Positions 16,911-26,437 of a stretch of DNA of 59,329 bases are shown here, in pieces. How positions within the stretch are numbered: position 1 is the first letter of the stretch; each line of letters begins with the position of its first letter. The notes beneath the pieces are model-generated. The model made no database searches. It had not been told where the DNA came from and saw only the letters and a list, made by a program, of their open reading frames with translations. The translations under genes were made by a program, and so were the position numbers. The stretch covers positions 1 through 59,329 of the forward strand of contig CAYWNA010000059.1 of NCBI GenBank assembly GCA_964459305.1, in the 5' to 3' direction. This DNA comes from CAYWNA01 sp964459305. GTDB taxonomy: Bacteria > Planctomycetota > Planctomycetia > Pirellulales > Pirellulaceae.

Positions 16911-18290
16911 TCATTCCCGCACATCCAACAATTCCCGATCGCCAATCTGCTGCATCCATTTGCCTAGCTCGCGCCGATGTCCATCGGCTACCGGCTTCAG
17001 ATCGGGGTCGCCCGTTCGGTTTCGCAATTCGGAGGGGTCGTTCTGCAGATCGAACAAGTGCTCTTCGTTTGTGCCACTGAGAATGTACTTCCACAGTTTG
17101 GTACGGGCCATGCGATGTCCCTGGCCGGCAGCGCCGCCCACGCCCACGCATTCGCTGAAGACGGTGGTTCGTACTTCCGCTCGCGGGTCCTTCAGAATCG
17201 GAACCAGTGACCGTCCCATCAGATGCTTTGGGAGATCCCGGGCGCCGGCCAGTTCCAGCAGTGTTGGGTAGACATCCAGGCTGGAAACCAACGCCGAGGT
17301 CCGGACACCGGCAGGTACGCCCGGCCCGGCCATGAACATGGGCACCCGAACGGATTCCTCATGCATCGTGATCTTGTTGCCCAGGCCGTGGCTACCCAGG
17401 TGATACCCATTGTCGGAAAGGAAAACGATGACTGTGTTCTCAAGGACGCCCAGCGATTCGAGTTTTGCGACGAGCTGCCCGATCTGATGGTCAAGGTGAC
17501 TGATGACGGCGTAATAGGCGCGGATGAACTCGCGCATTGTCTCCTCGTCACGCGGCGGCCCGGCAGGAAGATCGCGGTGATTTCTCCGGTAATTCGAATC
17601 CCGGTAGAAGTGTTGCCCCGGTATCCCTTGGTTGTTCAGACTGATCTGCCTGGGCTCCAGGCGATAATTCTCTGGCAACGCGAGTTTGCCTTCGGGGTAC
17701 AGATCCAACCACTGTTGTTCCGGCAGGAGAGGAACGTGCGGCTGCCGGGGCGCGAGCCAGAGGAAAAACGGTTTCGCGTCCCTTGCATGAGCATCGAGAT
17801 ACGCCGCGACTTTCTCGAAGGTGGGCTTGTCGTCGTAAGCACCCCGTTCATCGCCCACGGCAAACCCGTAGCTCGTCGGCGGTCCCAGGTGAGACTTTCC
17901 ATAGAACCCAGTGTGGTATCCCACCTGGCTGAGCTGATGGGCCAGTGTCTGCTCGACCCGCTCGCCGCCGGATTGATACGCGTGGAACGCCTTGTGGTTT
18001 AATGCGATCACACCGTGTTGCTGAGGAAAAACGCCGCTCATCATCGAAGCGCGGCTGGCCGCGCAGATCGGGCTGGCAACATAGGAATTGTCGAAGATCA
18101 ACCCTCGCTTGGCCAAACCATCCAGGTACGGTGTCTGGACTTCCGGATTGTTGTAGCCGATCGCCCGAAACGTCTGATCATCGGTGAAGATGACTAACAA
18201 GTTGGGTTTCGCCGCTGCGACGCCGGCGCACGAAAACGTTGCGGCAACGACGCTAAGAAGCACGAGTGTGCACGCGAGGGCGGTTTTCAT
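16911..18290 (-). CDS. Exported type I sulfatase
   Basis: The start at 18290 (MKTALACTLVLLSVVAATFS) lies 8 bases behind a GGAG and opens a signal peptide. The mature protein has the family blocks KPNLLVIFTDDQTFRAIGYN (metal-binding Asp pair), PICAASRASMMSG (formylglycine site C-A-A-S-R, a variant of CxPSR), YGKSHLGPP, and VIVFLSDNGYHLGSHGLGNK. The Cys implies maturation by a formylglycine-generating enzyme, which is not in this window. The closest functional type is the iduronate/choline-sulfatase-like group. It lies 45 bases after the GH106-like gene and 55 before the WbsX-like gene, so it presumably desulfates the same polysaccharide. Confidence 0.9.
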   Translation of the reverse strand: MKTALACTLVLLSVVAATFSCAGVAAAKPNLLVIFTDDQTFRAIGYNNPEVQTPYLDGLAKRGLIFDNSYVASPICAASRASMMSGVFPQQHGVIALNHKAFHAYQSGGERVEQTLAHQLSQVGYHTGFYGKSHLGPPTSYGFAVGDERGAYDDKPTFEKVAAYLDAHARDAKPFFLWLAPRQPHVPLLPEQQWLDLYPEGKLALPENYRLEPRQISLNNQGIPGQHFYRDSNYRRNHRDLPAGPPRDEETMREFIRAYYAVISHLDHQIGQLVAKLESLGVLENTVIVFLSDNGYHLGSHGLGNKITMHEESVRVPMFMAGPGVPAGVRTSALVSSLDVYPTLLELAGARDLPKHLMGRSLVPILKDPRAEVRTTVFSECVGVGGAAGQGHRMARTKLWKYILSGTNEEHLFDLQNDPSELRNRTGDPDLKPVADGHRRELGKWMQQIGDRELLDVRE

Positions 18291-18335
18291 TCTTGGCTCC
18301 ATTTCGGAAAGTTACGACTCACGGTTGCGTCTTGG

Positions 18336-21300
18336 TCATCTTCTCGATTGAAGCGTGACCGGCCCCAATAATCCTGAGGGGACCAGGGGCGTGTCCTTGT
18401 CGTAATGCCGGGCCGTTGTGAAGGTATAACGCCCAGTGGGACTTGGCTTTCCGGCCTTAAACCAATCCGGCCACTCGAGGAGCGTTTCCCAGTCTTTCCA
18501 TTTGGCGTCCAGTGGCAACTGCTCGTCCCCGATCATGCGGTTGACCCAGGTATTGACGACTTCGATTTGCAGTTTGTTTTGCCCTGAGATCAGGGCGTCG
18601 GTGATGTCGACACGATAGGGTGGTTTCCAGGCGATACCGCATGCTTTGCCGTTGAGCGTAACACGAGCCATGACCTCCACCTGACCCAGGTCGAGGCAAC
18701 GGTGAGACGTCCCGTTAGAGAAGATCGATTCGGAAACTTCAAAGACCTTGCTGTACGTGGCCGTACCGGAATAGTACTTGACCAGCGGGTCGGAATGTTC
18801 GGGCCACGACCGTAGTGCGTCGATGGTCAGTGTGTCTTTCACACCCCAGTCAGGGGCGAAACTAAGGTTCCAGTTGCCCGTTATCTCCCGTACCGTTTTC
18901 CAGGAAGGAAACGGATTCGTTTTCGGTTGCGGCACTGTCGGCCTATCCCGGAAGACCACGAACCAGCTTTGCGCGGGTCCAAAGTGCAGGACCGCGGTTG
19001 TGCGGCCATCGGTTTGCCGTGCTCCCGGCAAAGCGAAAACTTCCCCGGTTTCCGGTTTCCACAGTTCAGGTGTCTTCGACGCGATTCGGAAGGTGCATTT
19101 GCTTGTGATCGGTTCCGATTTCGTGTTGGCGACGAAGTACAAATCCGTGTCGGCATCGACAGAAGTCAGAGTAGTAGGCACACTCCGTGTGCCGCGACCG
19201 TGTTTTGCTGGGTGCGAACGGCACGGCGGAGCGTGCCTGCTACTTTTGTCGGGCGCATCATCCGTGCCGCCGGTACGGCGATGAATCCACATCAACCCTT
19301 CGCCTTCAAAGTCAGGTTTGAACTTGTCGGAGGCAAAAACCTCAGTCCAGCCTTCCGGCGGAAGCGGAGACCACGCACTGGCCATCTCCTGTACCGTATC
19401 GTTCGCCTCCGGAAACCCCTCTAGACCAGGCGTTCCGACGATGCGGGATTGCAGGTAAACAGTCGCACCGGCTCTGCGCAGTTCGTCGATCTTTCGCGCC
19501 GTTGGCAGGGTCAACCGTCCCGAGCGAGGCAACACGAGATAGCGGTAGATCACGCCCGTAGGCAGGTGGATTCGTCCGTCTTTGACTTCCATGCGTTGGA
19601 CGATTTCGGGTGTGCAGAAGTCGTAATCATAACCCGGAGGCAGTTGAAACCCTACGTCGTTGAAATTGAGTGGTGCACCCTCGTGATACAGGCAGGCCAC
19701 ATCCACGACCCTCCGGCCCTGTTGCAGGAGAAACTGACAGCGAGTGACGTAATCAAAGTAGGGTTTACTGAACGACCACCAGGTCTGGTGGCGATTGAAA
19801 TGCTGGCCCCATCTACGATGTGTCAGCCCCGGCTTCATGCGGTCATAAGGTTGATGTGCGGAAAGGTGAATGACGTAGTGACTGACACCGTTACAGAATG
19901 CTTCGTCCCCCATGCCTTTGAGAAGATAGGGATGATCCATCCAGCCGCGGGAACCGGTGAAGGCCTCGGCTCCGACGCGGGGCTTCCCGTAGGTGTTGGC
20001 CACGGAAGCGAGTCCTTTCATGGAGGTGTACCAGTAGTCACTGAATTCCGGAAAGGGGTTGGGATTCGCCCTTTCTGTCCAAAATTCGCCAATGGGAAGA
20101 TCGCTTCGACCGCCGTAGGCCAAACTGTCAACGCACAATCGCCCATATGGCTCACAGGAGAACTGAACGCCGTAAGGCTGTAGTAAGGTGCGGAGTCTGT
20201 CGATGTAGCGTGCCAGCGTGACTTCGCTCACCGTCTGGCGCAAATCCCAGAGGAAGCGTTCGGTCTTTTCCGCACTTTCCACGGCACGTCCCGCCAGGAC
20301 GGGAAGCCAGGGCCGCAGATCGTAGCCTCGTCTTTTTCGAAACTCATCAGCGAAGCCCTCGGTCCAGTTCTGTCCGTGAGCCTCCCAACTATCGATGTGG
20401 ATGTATTGCAGCGTAGACCCGGCCCTGCTTCCGGCTCCGTCAAGAATCGGTTTGAGCCGGTTTTCAAAATGCGCATCCATGCCTCGCGGATGCAGCCGGT
20501 CACATTCCAGGCCTACCGCGGCATGAGGCGACGGACGAGTCATTTTGAAGTTACTGGCATAGCCAAGCCGGATCACGGTCCAAGTTCCTTTGGGGGCATT
20601 CCAGTGAAGTTGGCCGTTGCCTGTCATCTTACAAGAGATGTCGAGAATGTCTTCGCGAACCAATAGGGTCAGCTTGCTGCTCTCGCTCAGTGACGGCAGA
20701 TGTGTTTTCCATCCTCGCCCATCAAACGTCTCCAGGTGGGGAATCAGGGTGGCCTTCTGTTCTGATGATCGCACGGCAAAAACAGCAACATCCCGATAGG
20801 AGTCGACTTCCTGCAGTCCTTTCATCACCACTGAATTCATCGTCTTTCCGGGGCGCAGCCAGGCTCTCTTCAGCCCTGGTCGATAATCCACCACAGGCCT
20901 TTTCAACAGCAAGGTCGCGAGCTTTCCTCCTTGCACCACGGTTTCGCTCCACACTAGCTTCTGCATGGAGAGATCCGGTGTAATGTGAGGACCACCGCTC
21001 CCGTAGCCGAAATCGATGCTCAGCGCGAAGGCCATGTCCAGTCGGGCGGCTTCAGAAATAGCCCATTGCATGGCTTCATGCCACTCTTCACCTCCGGCTT
21101 CAATCGGACCTTGCGGCGCCCAGGTTGGGCCGCTGACTTCCATCCACAATACACCACCGATACCCACCCGCTTCATGGATTCCAGGTCCTTGGTGATGCC
21201 TTCACGGCTGATGTTGCCGTTCATCCAAAACCAGTAGACCCACGGCCTGGCTTCCTGAGGTGGTTCGATGAAACCCTTTCCAAGCGAGGTTGCAGGTTCT

Positions 21301-21449
21301 GCAGAAGACACATCTGTTGGCAAAAGCCGCGCCTGAGCCGAAGCGTTCAATGCCAGCGTGGTCAGAAGAATGAGGAACACACTTGCTGAAATTCGCATAA
21401 TGCTTTCTACTTTCTTTCCGACCACCCAACTCGATAGTTTGGCCTTCAT
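18336..21449 (-). CDS. GH106-like alpha-L-rhamnosidase-type glycosidase
   Basis: The large exported enzyme starts either at 21449, where its ATG overlaps the upstream stop (ATGA), or at 21398 (MRISASVFLILLTTLALNAS, a signal peptide). Family blocks: ARPWVYWFWMNGNISREGIT, VGIGGVLWMEVSGPTWAPQG, IHIDSWEAHGQNWTEGFADE, FRKRRGYDLRPWLPVLAG and EAFTGSRGWMDHPYLLKG. The C-terminus carries a galactose-binding-like sandwich (DLGQVEVMARVTLNGKACGI). GH106 enzymes remove alpha-L-rhamnose from pectin- or ulvan-like glycans. Between WIHRRTGG and DADTDLYFVAN the protein contains about 40 extra residues encoded by a palindromic repeat (19171-19243), which keeps the frame open. Operon neighbours are a sulfatase and a WbsX-like glycosidase. 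Confidence 0.8.
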   Translation of the reverse strand: MKAKLSSWVVGKKVESIMRISASVFLILLTTLALNASAQARLLPTDVSSAEPATSLGKGFIEPPQEARPWVYWFWMNGNISREGITKDLESMKRVGIGGVLWMEVSGPTWAPQGPIEAGGEEWHEAMQWAISEAARLDMAFALSIDFGYGSGGPHITPDLSMQKLVWSETVVQGGKLATLLLKRPVVDYRPGLKRAWLRPGKTMNSVVMKGLQEVDSYRDVAVFAVRSSEQKATLIPHLETFDGRGWKTHLPSLSESSKLTLLVREDILDISCKMTGNGQLHWNAPKGTWTVIRLGYASNFKMTRPSPHAAVGLECDRLHPRGMDAHFENRLKPILDGAGSRAGSTLQYIHIDSWEAHGQNWTEGFADEFRKRRGYDLRPWLPVLAGRAVESAEKTERFLWDLRQTVSEVTLARYIDRLRTLLQPYGVQFSCEPYGRLCVDSLAYGGRSDLPIGEFWTERANPNPFPEFSDYWYTSMKGLASVANTYGKPRVGAEAFTGSRGWMDHPYLLKGMGDEAFCNGVSHYVIHLSAHQPYDRMKPGLTHRRWGQHFNRHQTWWSFSKPYFDYVTRCQFLLQQGRRVVDVACLYHEGAPLNFNDVGFQLPPGYDYDFCTPEIVQRMEVKDGRIHLPTGVIYRYLVLPRSGRLTLPTARKIDELRRAGATVYLQSRIVGTPGLEGFPEANDTVQEMASAWSPLPPEGWTEVFASDKFKPDFEGEGLMWIHRRTGGTDDAPDKSSRHAPPCRSHPAKHGRGTRSVPTTLTSVDADTDLYFVANTKSEPITSKCTFRIASKTPELWKPETGEVFALPGARQTDGRTTAVLHFGPAQSWFVVFRDRPTVPQPKTNPFPSWKTVREITGNWNLSFAPDWGVKDTLTIDALRSWPEHSDPLVKYYSGTATYSKVFEVSESIFSNGTSHRCLDLGQVEVMARVTLNGKACGIAWKPPYRVDITDALISGQNKLQIEVVNTWVNRMIGDEQLPLDAKWKDWETLLEWPDWFKAGKPSPTGRYTFTTARHYDKDTPLVPSGLLGPVTLQSRR
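19171..19243. repeat. Palindromic repeat inside the GH106-like coding region
   Basis: Arms at 19171-19194 (GTAGTAGGCACACTCCGTGT...) and 19219-19243 (ending GCGTGCCTGCTAC) pair with few mismatches around a 24-base loop. The element interrupts an otherwise ordinary run of the protein in frame and adds low-complexity, Pro/Arg/His-rich residues. Confidence 0.75.
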
Positions 21450-23701
21450 TTGCGCCACTCGTGAGTGATGCGGGGCTTGTGGTTGGGCAATTGCTCGACT
21501 TCCACGGTCGGCTTCGTGCCGCCTTTCACCAGGAGGCGTCCCAGGTGGAAGTCGTTCGCGGTGATCTGCCCTTGCGGCGTCCGCAGCGCAAAGGAAATCG
21601 TCTTGCCCGAAAAGTTCCAGACAGCGTAGTTCTCGCCGCCTGGGTCTTTGATCAGCCATATCGGTTCGCGCATTTGGCGGGTCAGCGTCGCGTTGCCGAC
21701 GGTAATCTTCGGCTCCGTCGACAGGATCGCGCACGTGCTGTGGAAATGGGAATAGTCGATGTCCTTGCCGTTGATTTGCCGCTTGACGGATGCCGTGTCA
21801 CCAGGTTGATAAGGGAGGAACTTCGTGTTGCTGCCGGCGGCCACCGGATCGTAGCGTAGCAGAAGCGACGTGTCGCCGCTGGTGAAGGTGGCCTCGCGCT
21901 CGTTGCCTTCCACAATGTCGGTTACCCGCGCCTGGCTTATGTGCTCGCGGAAGGCCCCAAAATCGCGGTATTCTTTCTTGCCGGCGATCTCGAAGGCGAA
22001 GCCGTTGCGGATTCGCGGTAACTCGTCCCATGGGAACACGCGTCTCTTGCCTCGGTGATTGTAGTACGTCACGCTCAAGAGTTTGTACTGATCGTCGTAT
22101 GTGACGCGCATGGCCGCGTCGCGCCCCAAGTCGGTGACGTGCAACGGCAGCACCGCGGCGTGGACGCTGCCGTCGTCAAGGAAGATGGGTTCGATCTCGC
22201 GGAAGCCCATGGGCAATTGATTCATGCTGACGCGTTGCTTGCCGATCCAGAGTCCCGTGACGGGCCGAAATGCTGTCAATACGAACTTCAGACCGAGGGA
22301 TTCGGTGTCGAGCACTTGGCCGGCGTTGTAAGTGATGTTCTCCTTGGGCTGGTAGAGTGCCAGCACTTTGTTCTTGTGCTGGACGGTCCGGTAGATCCCG
22401 CCGCGACGCATAACCAGCTTCTTGACGAATGGCCCTCCATCGTCGCGCGCATACCAGCTCCAGAAGACGCGCAGATCGTCCAGGCCATCGATCTTCTGCG
22501 CTAACGGCCAATGGGCGATGAAGTGGTTGCCCGATGGTTGATAGCCGCTGATGTCGGCACTGGATGCCAGTGCATAGTCGGCCGTCAGATGCGTGGTCAG
22601 ATCATCCTCGCCTTTGCGCAGGACGCGGCGGGTGCCGTCGCTCCGCTTCCAGTTCCAGCCGAAGTCGCGGGTCGTGGACATGACCTCGTACGGATACGAT
22701 TTCTGCGTCCCGATACGCAGGACGTAGCTGGGCACGTCCCAAGTGGCCAGCCAGCGTAGTTGCCGGCCGGACGTGTAGCCGCCGTTCACTTTCTCGGCCA
22801 CGGCGATGTCGTGCACGACGCCGTCCGGGATCAGGCAATCGTGCAGCGACAGGTTCAGCGGTCCTGTCCCCACCTGGCCAGAGGCGTAGCCGCGAGAATT
22901 GGGGCCGGCCACCTGGCTGCTCTCCGGATGAAAGCGGCTCAACGTGACCAGCACGCGGCGAGCGAACAACCAGCGGGCCAACAGGCGCGATTCGGGATCG
23001 TCGGCCAGGTCTTGAAGCGGGGCCATCTGGTTCAGGCCGTGGGCGGTGTAGTTGTAGCTGTTGAACTCGGCGTCCTCGCCGTAGTAGCTGCGGGCGATGA
23101 CGATCTTCTTCAGCAACAGTCGCCCGGCTTCCAGCAACTTCGCGTCGTTCAGTACCTCGCCGGCCAGCACACCCACCGTGGCACTGTAGTAGCACTGACT
23201 GCCTGATAGATGCTCAACTTTCTTCGGGTCCAAGAGCCACTTGGCCCAGCCGTAAATGCCCTTGTCCGGATTGTCCATGGCCCAGGTGACGCACTCGCGG
23301 ATGTGGTCGTGCGTGGCCGTCTCCAGCCGGTCGCCATAGAGCTTTTCGGCAACCAAAAGCTCGACCAGCCCAAAACTGCCTTTGCCATATCCGATGGGGT
23401 CGTCACGCAGGCCGGCGTTAGCTCGCTTGATCGACTCCGGATCACCGGCGTCCAGCAGCGCCGCCCACCGCCAGCGGTCGCGTGCCTTGCTTGTCGCATT
23501 TGCATTACACCGATCGATGAACCATTGACGCAACTCCTCACGTCGCTCCTTTCGCCACTCGGGCGCGTTAGCAAACAGCGTTTCGCGCCTTTCATGCGCC
23601 GTCGGCGGCGCGGCGGCACCGGCCTCGGCACAAACGGAGCCCGCGAGCAGCGCCATCGCAGCCCATCGGGCCGAGCGTCGTACATCCACAGCCGCCGCCA
23701 T
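21446..23701 (-). CDS. Exported hypothetical protein, probable alpha/alpha-barrel glycan-active enzyme
   Basis: The 751-aa protein has a signal peptide (WAAMALLAGSVCAEAGA). Its helical N-terminal half has repeated Trp/Tyr-rich helices (GSFGLVELLVAEKLYGDRLE, CVTWAMDNPDKGIYGWAKWL, YYGEDAEFNSYNYTAHGLNQ). A mostly beta C-terminal half follows (NRPGGENYAVWNFSG-like strands near IWLIKDPGGENYAVWNFSG). This architecture resembles alpha/alpha-toroid polysaccharide lyases and hydrolases followed by a beta-sandwich, but no family-specific motif was recognised. It is the first gene of the GH106/sulfatase/WbsX operon, with its stop overlapping the next start, so it should act on the same glycan. A lyase role is one guess among several. 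Confidence 0.65.
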   Translation of the reverse strand: MAAAVDVRRSARWAAMALLAGSVCAEAGAAAPPTAHERRETLFANAPEWRKERREELRQWFIDRCNANATSKARDRWRWAALLDAGDPESIKRANAGLRDDPIGYGKGSFGLVELLVAEKLYGDRLETATHDHIRECVTWAMDNPDKGIYGWAKWLLDPKKVEHLSGSQCYYSATVGVLAGEVLNDAKLLEAGRLLLKKIVIARSYYGEDAEFNSYNYTAHGLNQMAPLQDLADDPESRLLARWLFARRVLVTLSRFHPESSQVAGPNSRGYASGQVGTGPLNLSLHDCLIPDGVVHDIAVAEKVNGGYTSGRQLRWLATWDVPSYVLRIGTQKSYPYEVMSTTRDFGWNWKRSDGTRRVLRKGEDDLTTHLTADYALASSADISGYQPSGNHFIAHWPLAQKIDGLDDLRVFWSWYARDDGGPFVKKLVMRRGGIYRTVQHKNKVLALYQPKENITYNAGQVLDTESLGLKFVLTAFRPVTGLWIGKQRVSMNQLPMGFREIEPIFLDDGSVHAAVLPLHVTDLGRDAAMRVTYDDQYKLLSVTYYNHRGKRRVFPWDELPRIRNGFAFEIAGKKEYRDFGAFREHISQARVTDIVEGNEREATFTSGDTSLLLRYDPVAAGSNTKFLPYQPGDTASVKRQINGKDIDYSHFHSTCAILSTEPKITVGNATLTRQMREPIWLIKDPGGENYAVWNFSGKTISFALRTPQGQITANDFHLGRLLVKGGTKPTVEVEQLPNHKPRITHEWRK

Positions 23702-24035
23702 TCTTCATACCCTTTCGGCATTGCAGCAGGACGCGTCTTTCTCCGTTTAACCGCAGTGCCCAACGGGCCGCGCGTTGGCGAGTCCGTTGCGTGGCGTTTG
23801 CGCCCGGCGTAGAGAGGAACGCCAGCTCCGGCTCAACTACCGCACAGGCCCTGCGGCTAAACGATCTGATGGCACGCTAAACATGTACCGACCACAGGTC
23901 AAGTAGTCTCGGCAGCATTCTGCCCCCCCTCGGAATCGCCGTCAATCCGGATACCGACTCCCCGCTCGACACAGTTCAGTGCTTAGATGTCTAATAGACG
24001 CGCGAACTTGCCGACAACACATCGGAGTAGTCCGT
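23702..24035. other. Divergent intergenic region with degenerate palindrome
   Basis: The gap lies between divergent starts. A sequence beginning CGTTTAACCGCAGTGCC near 23744 and one ending CCCTGCGGCTAAACGA near 23862 are loosely complementary at their ends, recalling the GTTTAACCGC palindromes at 44.7 and 50.3 kb. No gene was seen. CGGAGTAG at its right end can serve the start at 24036. Confidence 0.35.
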
Positions 24036-26000
24036 ATGCACCGATACGCTTGCGTCGTTCATCTACTCGCCGTGGTGCTGTCCGCCGAGGGGGCGGGGGG
24101 CGCTGAACGTTCTGTAGCGCTGCCGTTTCCAGCATCGATCCGCATCGAGTCGTTCGAGACCGCCAAGCTGCTCCACGCCGGCGGCGAGGCGGTCACTTTC
24201 CGGGCGGCGATGCGTCTGGCGAACGCTAATGTGTCGCTGACGAGCACCGACGAACCGTTGGACGAAGCCGAGCTGATCGCTGAGATCTGGGACGAACACG
24301 GCCTGGAGCCGGCCGCACGCGTCGACCAATCGGCGGTCGCTCCAGCGAAGGCCGATTCGGGGCCGCTCGAACTGACATGGATACCACCAACGGATCAGTT
24401 GTACGGCCACCGGGCACGCCTGCTGGTCAAAGACAAGTTCGGTCGGGTGCTGGCCCAGAGCGCCGCCTTGTTCGAGGTGTGCGACCAATGGCAGCATGTG
24501 ATGCGCCCCGCTGCCTCGATCGGCTACACGCTCGCCGGCGAACACCTGACCGACGCCGACCTGCGGCGCATCGTCTCCGACACACGCGCGGCCTACCTCA
24601 ACTCGGTCGAACTATTTGCATGGATGCCGTCCCCGCATGACTTGACGCCCGACTCGCCCACGTGGAAGTGCGCCTACTACCGCCAACCCGAACGCCCGGC
24701 GATGTCCGACGAGAACCTCAAACGCCTCGGCCAGCTCCTGCATGACAATGGCATCAAGATCGTCATGTACAACGAAACATCGGTGATCGAGCCCGCAGTC
24801 CTGCTGCCCGGCAAGGACCCCGAGCCCTTCAAGGTCTACGTCGATTACGACGGCGACGGCAAACCGAATCTGGTCGAACCGTACAAGACTTCGCCCGACG
24901 CCTTCCAGCCTAACCCGCTGATGGTCGCCGACCTGTTCGCCGAGGAGTTGACCGAGTCGGTCCGGCGGTTCGATTGGGACGGCATCCTGATGGACAGCTC
25001 CACCCAGGCGTTCTTCAGTACCGCAGACGGCATGGATCGGCAGGGCGAACAGTTGACGGACCTGACGGCTGGCCAGATAGGTCGGCGTTACGTCGGCGCG
25101 GCGCGTCGGGCGGTAGAGGCGGTGAAGCCGAATTTCAGGTTCTTCTGCCAGAACATCGCCAGCAGCGCCTTGCTGCGTCATCACCACTGGCGTGAGCCCA
25201 ACGATCAGCTGGAGCAGGTGATCGGGGGATACATGCGCAAGCACTTCGGCGAGCTGTTCGAGGTGATCGACATGTGGTCTGCGGAGATGGATACACACTA
25301 CGACAACCAACAGGCGTATCCTCAAACGTACGACAAGTACGCGATCACATTGAATGTGGCGCGGACGGTGTCGAAAAAGCCGGTGGTAATGTGGTCGCAG
25401 ATCGCGCCGCCATACCTCGGCGAATACTCACCGGCGTTCGCCGTGCCGCTGATGTCGACACTTGGTGCAGCGCACGTCGCATGGCACGATCATTTCTCGA
25501 ACTACGGCGGCGTATGGGGTCCGGAAAAACAGGCGCCGGTGAATGTCGCACAGGTTCGGGTCAATCGTTTCCTGCTTCGGTTCGGCCGTTACTTGCGTTC
25601 TCCGGATCTGGCATGGGTCGCGTCACCCGAGCCGCGGATCAAAGTGGACGCGCCGCGCGAGCTGTTCTGGCGACACACGGTTTACGAGCGGCTTCGCGCC
25701 AACGGCCAGCCCCACGAGGTGGTCGTCAATCTGATCAACCTAGACACGCCGATGATCCGTCCGTCCAACGCCGACCAGCCGCCGCACGTCACGCCCCAGC
25801 CGGTCTTCCCGGTCACGGTGCTTTACCGGCTGCCACAGACCAGCGGCGCTGCGTCAGTCAGCGTGTTCTGCCTCGATGCGGAAGACCGGACCCTGCGCCC
25901 TTTGTCGTTGCCTGTTGAGATCGCCAAGGGGTGGGCGACCATCTCCGTGCCACCGGTACGGTCGTGGAGCGTCCTGGTAATCCGCCATGGCGAAAGCTGA
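24036..26000 (+). CDS. Exported TIM-barrel glycosidase, GH66-like
   Basis: The start at 24036 (MHRYACVVHLLAVVLSAEGA) follows CGGAGTAG and gives a signal peptide. Residues 30-160 form an N-terminal beta-domain (IRIESFETAKLLHAGGEAVT; LELTWIPPTDQLYGHRARLL). The barrel follows, with LNSVELFAWMPSPHDLTPDS, LLHDNGIKIVMYNETSV and the likely nucleophile region RRFDWDGILMDSST. A second conserved block is EVIDMWSAEMDTHYDNQQAY. The C-terminus is a short beta-sandwich. The order (beta domain, barrel with WDGILMD, C-terminal sandwich) resembles GH66 dextranase-like enzymes, though the glutamate acid was not pinned down. It stands alone on the plus strand. Confidence 0.6.
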   Translation: MHRYACVVHLLAVVLSAEGAGGAERSVALPFPASIRIESFETAKLLHAGGEAVTFRAAMRLANANVSLTSTDEPLDEAELIAEIWDEHGLEPAARVDQSAVAPAKADSGPLELTWIPPTDQLYGHRARLLVKDKFGRVLAQSAALFEVCDQWQHVMRPAASIGYTLAGEHLTDADLRRIVSDTRAAYLNSVELFAWMPSPHDLTPDSPTWKCAYYRQPERPAMSDENLKRLGQLLHDNGIKIVMYNETSVIEPAVLLPGKDPEPFKVYVDYDGDGKPNLVEPYKTSPDAFQPNPLMVADLFAEELTESVRRFDWDGILMDSSTQAFFSTADGMDRQGEQLTDLTAGQIGRRYVGAARRAVEAVKPNFRFFCQNIASSALLRHHHWREPNDQLEQVIGGYMRKHFGELFEVIDMWSAEMDTHYDNQQAYPQTYDKYAITLNVARTVSKKPVVMWSQIAPPYLGEYSPAFAVPLMSTLGAAHVAWHDHFSNYGGVWGPEKQAPVNVAQVRVNRFLLRFGRYLRSPDLAWVASPEPRIKVDAPRELFWRHTVYERLRANGQPHEVVVNLINLDTPMIRPSNADQPPHVTPQPVFPVTVLYRLPQTSGAASVSVFCLDAEDRTLRPLSLPVEIAKGWATISVPPVRSWSVLVIRHGES

Positions 26001-26109
26001 ACACGCTCGGACTTTTCGCGGAGTGTGAACCGGCGAGCGGCGGGCGTCAGCCCGCTGATGGAACCGGAGGCTGACACCTCCGGCTCGCCGATTTCTCCAC
26101 ACGCTCGGA
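26001..26109. repeat. Cruciform-forming element flanked by an 11-bp direct repeat
   Basis: Outer arms CGGCGAGC (26031-26038) and GCTCGCCG (26083-26090) enclose two smaller hairpins (CGGGC-GTCA-GCCCG and CCGGAGG-CTGACA-CCTCCGG). The whole is bracketed by identical ACACGCTCGGA copies at 26001-26011 and 26099-26109. It begins right after the stop of the GH66-like gene, so it may end that transcript. The direct repeats look like a target-site duplication. Confidence 0.7.
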
Positions 26110-26209
26110 GCCAAAAGCGACAATGTGCCAGCTATTCGCTTCTTACAGCGGTTTTTTCTTGCAGCACGGGTCTCATTCGGTCATCATAACGCAAGCGGAA
26201 GACGTAGAG

Positions 26210-26273
26210 TAACCCGAAGCGTGAGCGAGGGAGAGGTTCTAACCCACAGTCGCCTCGCTCACGCTTCGGGTTA
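26210..26273. repeat. Perfect 21-bp inverted repeat (TAACCCGAAGCG family)
   Basis: Arms at 26210-26230 and 26253-26273 are perfectly complementary with a 22-base loop. A second member with one base difference in the arm lies at 56344-56406. Confidence 0.85.
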
Positions 26274-26325
26274 GGATGGCAAGGTATTTCCTACTGATCG
26301 CCTAAGGGCACGGAGCGTAATCGTT

Positions 26326-26375
26326 GGAGTTCACGCTTCAGCGTGCTTTCAAAGACACGCTAAAGCGTGAACTCC
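26326..26375. repeat. Inverted repeat upstream of the aldo/keto reductase gene
   Basis: GGAGTTCACGCTTCAGCGTG pairs with CACGCTAAAGCGTGAACTCC with a single mismatch, leaving a 10-base loop. It lies 63 bases before the reductase start and could sit in its 5' leader. Confidence 0.75.
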
Positions 26376-26437
26376 CACAATTCCTTCACAGCCGCGGACC
26401 TCGCGCACGATTGCCTCTTTTCGAAAGGGATGTAGAA

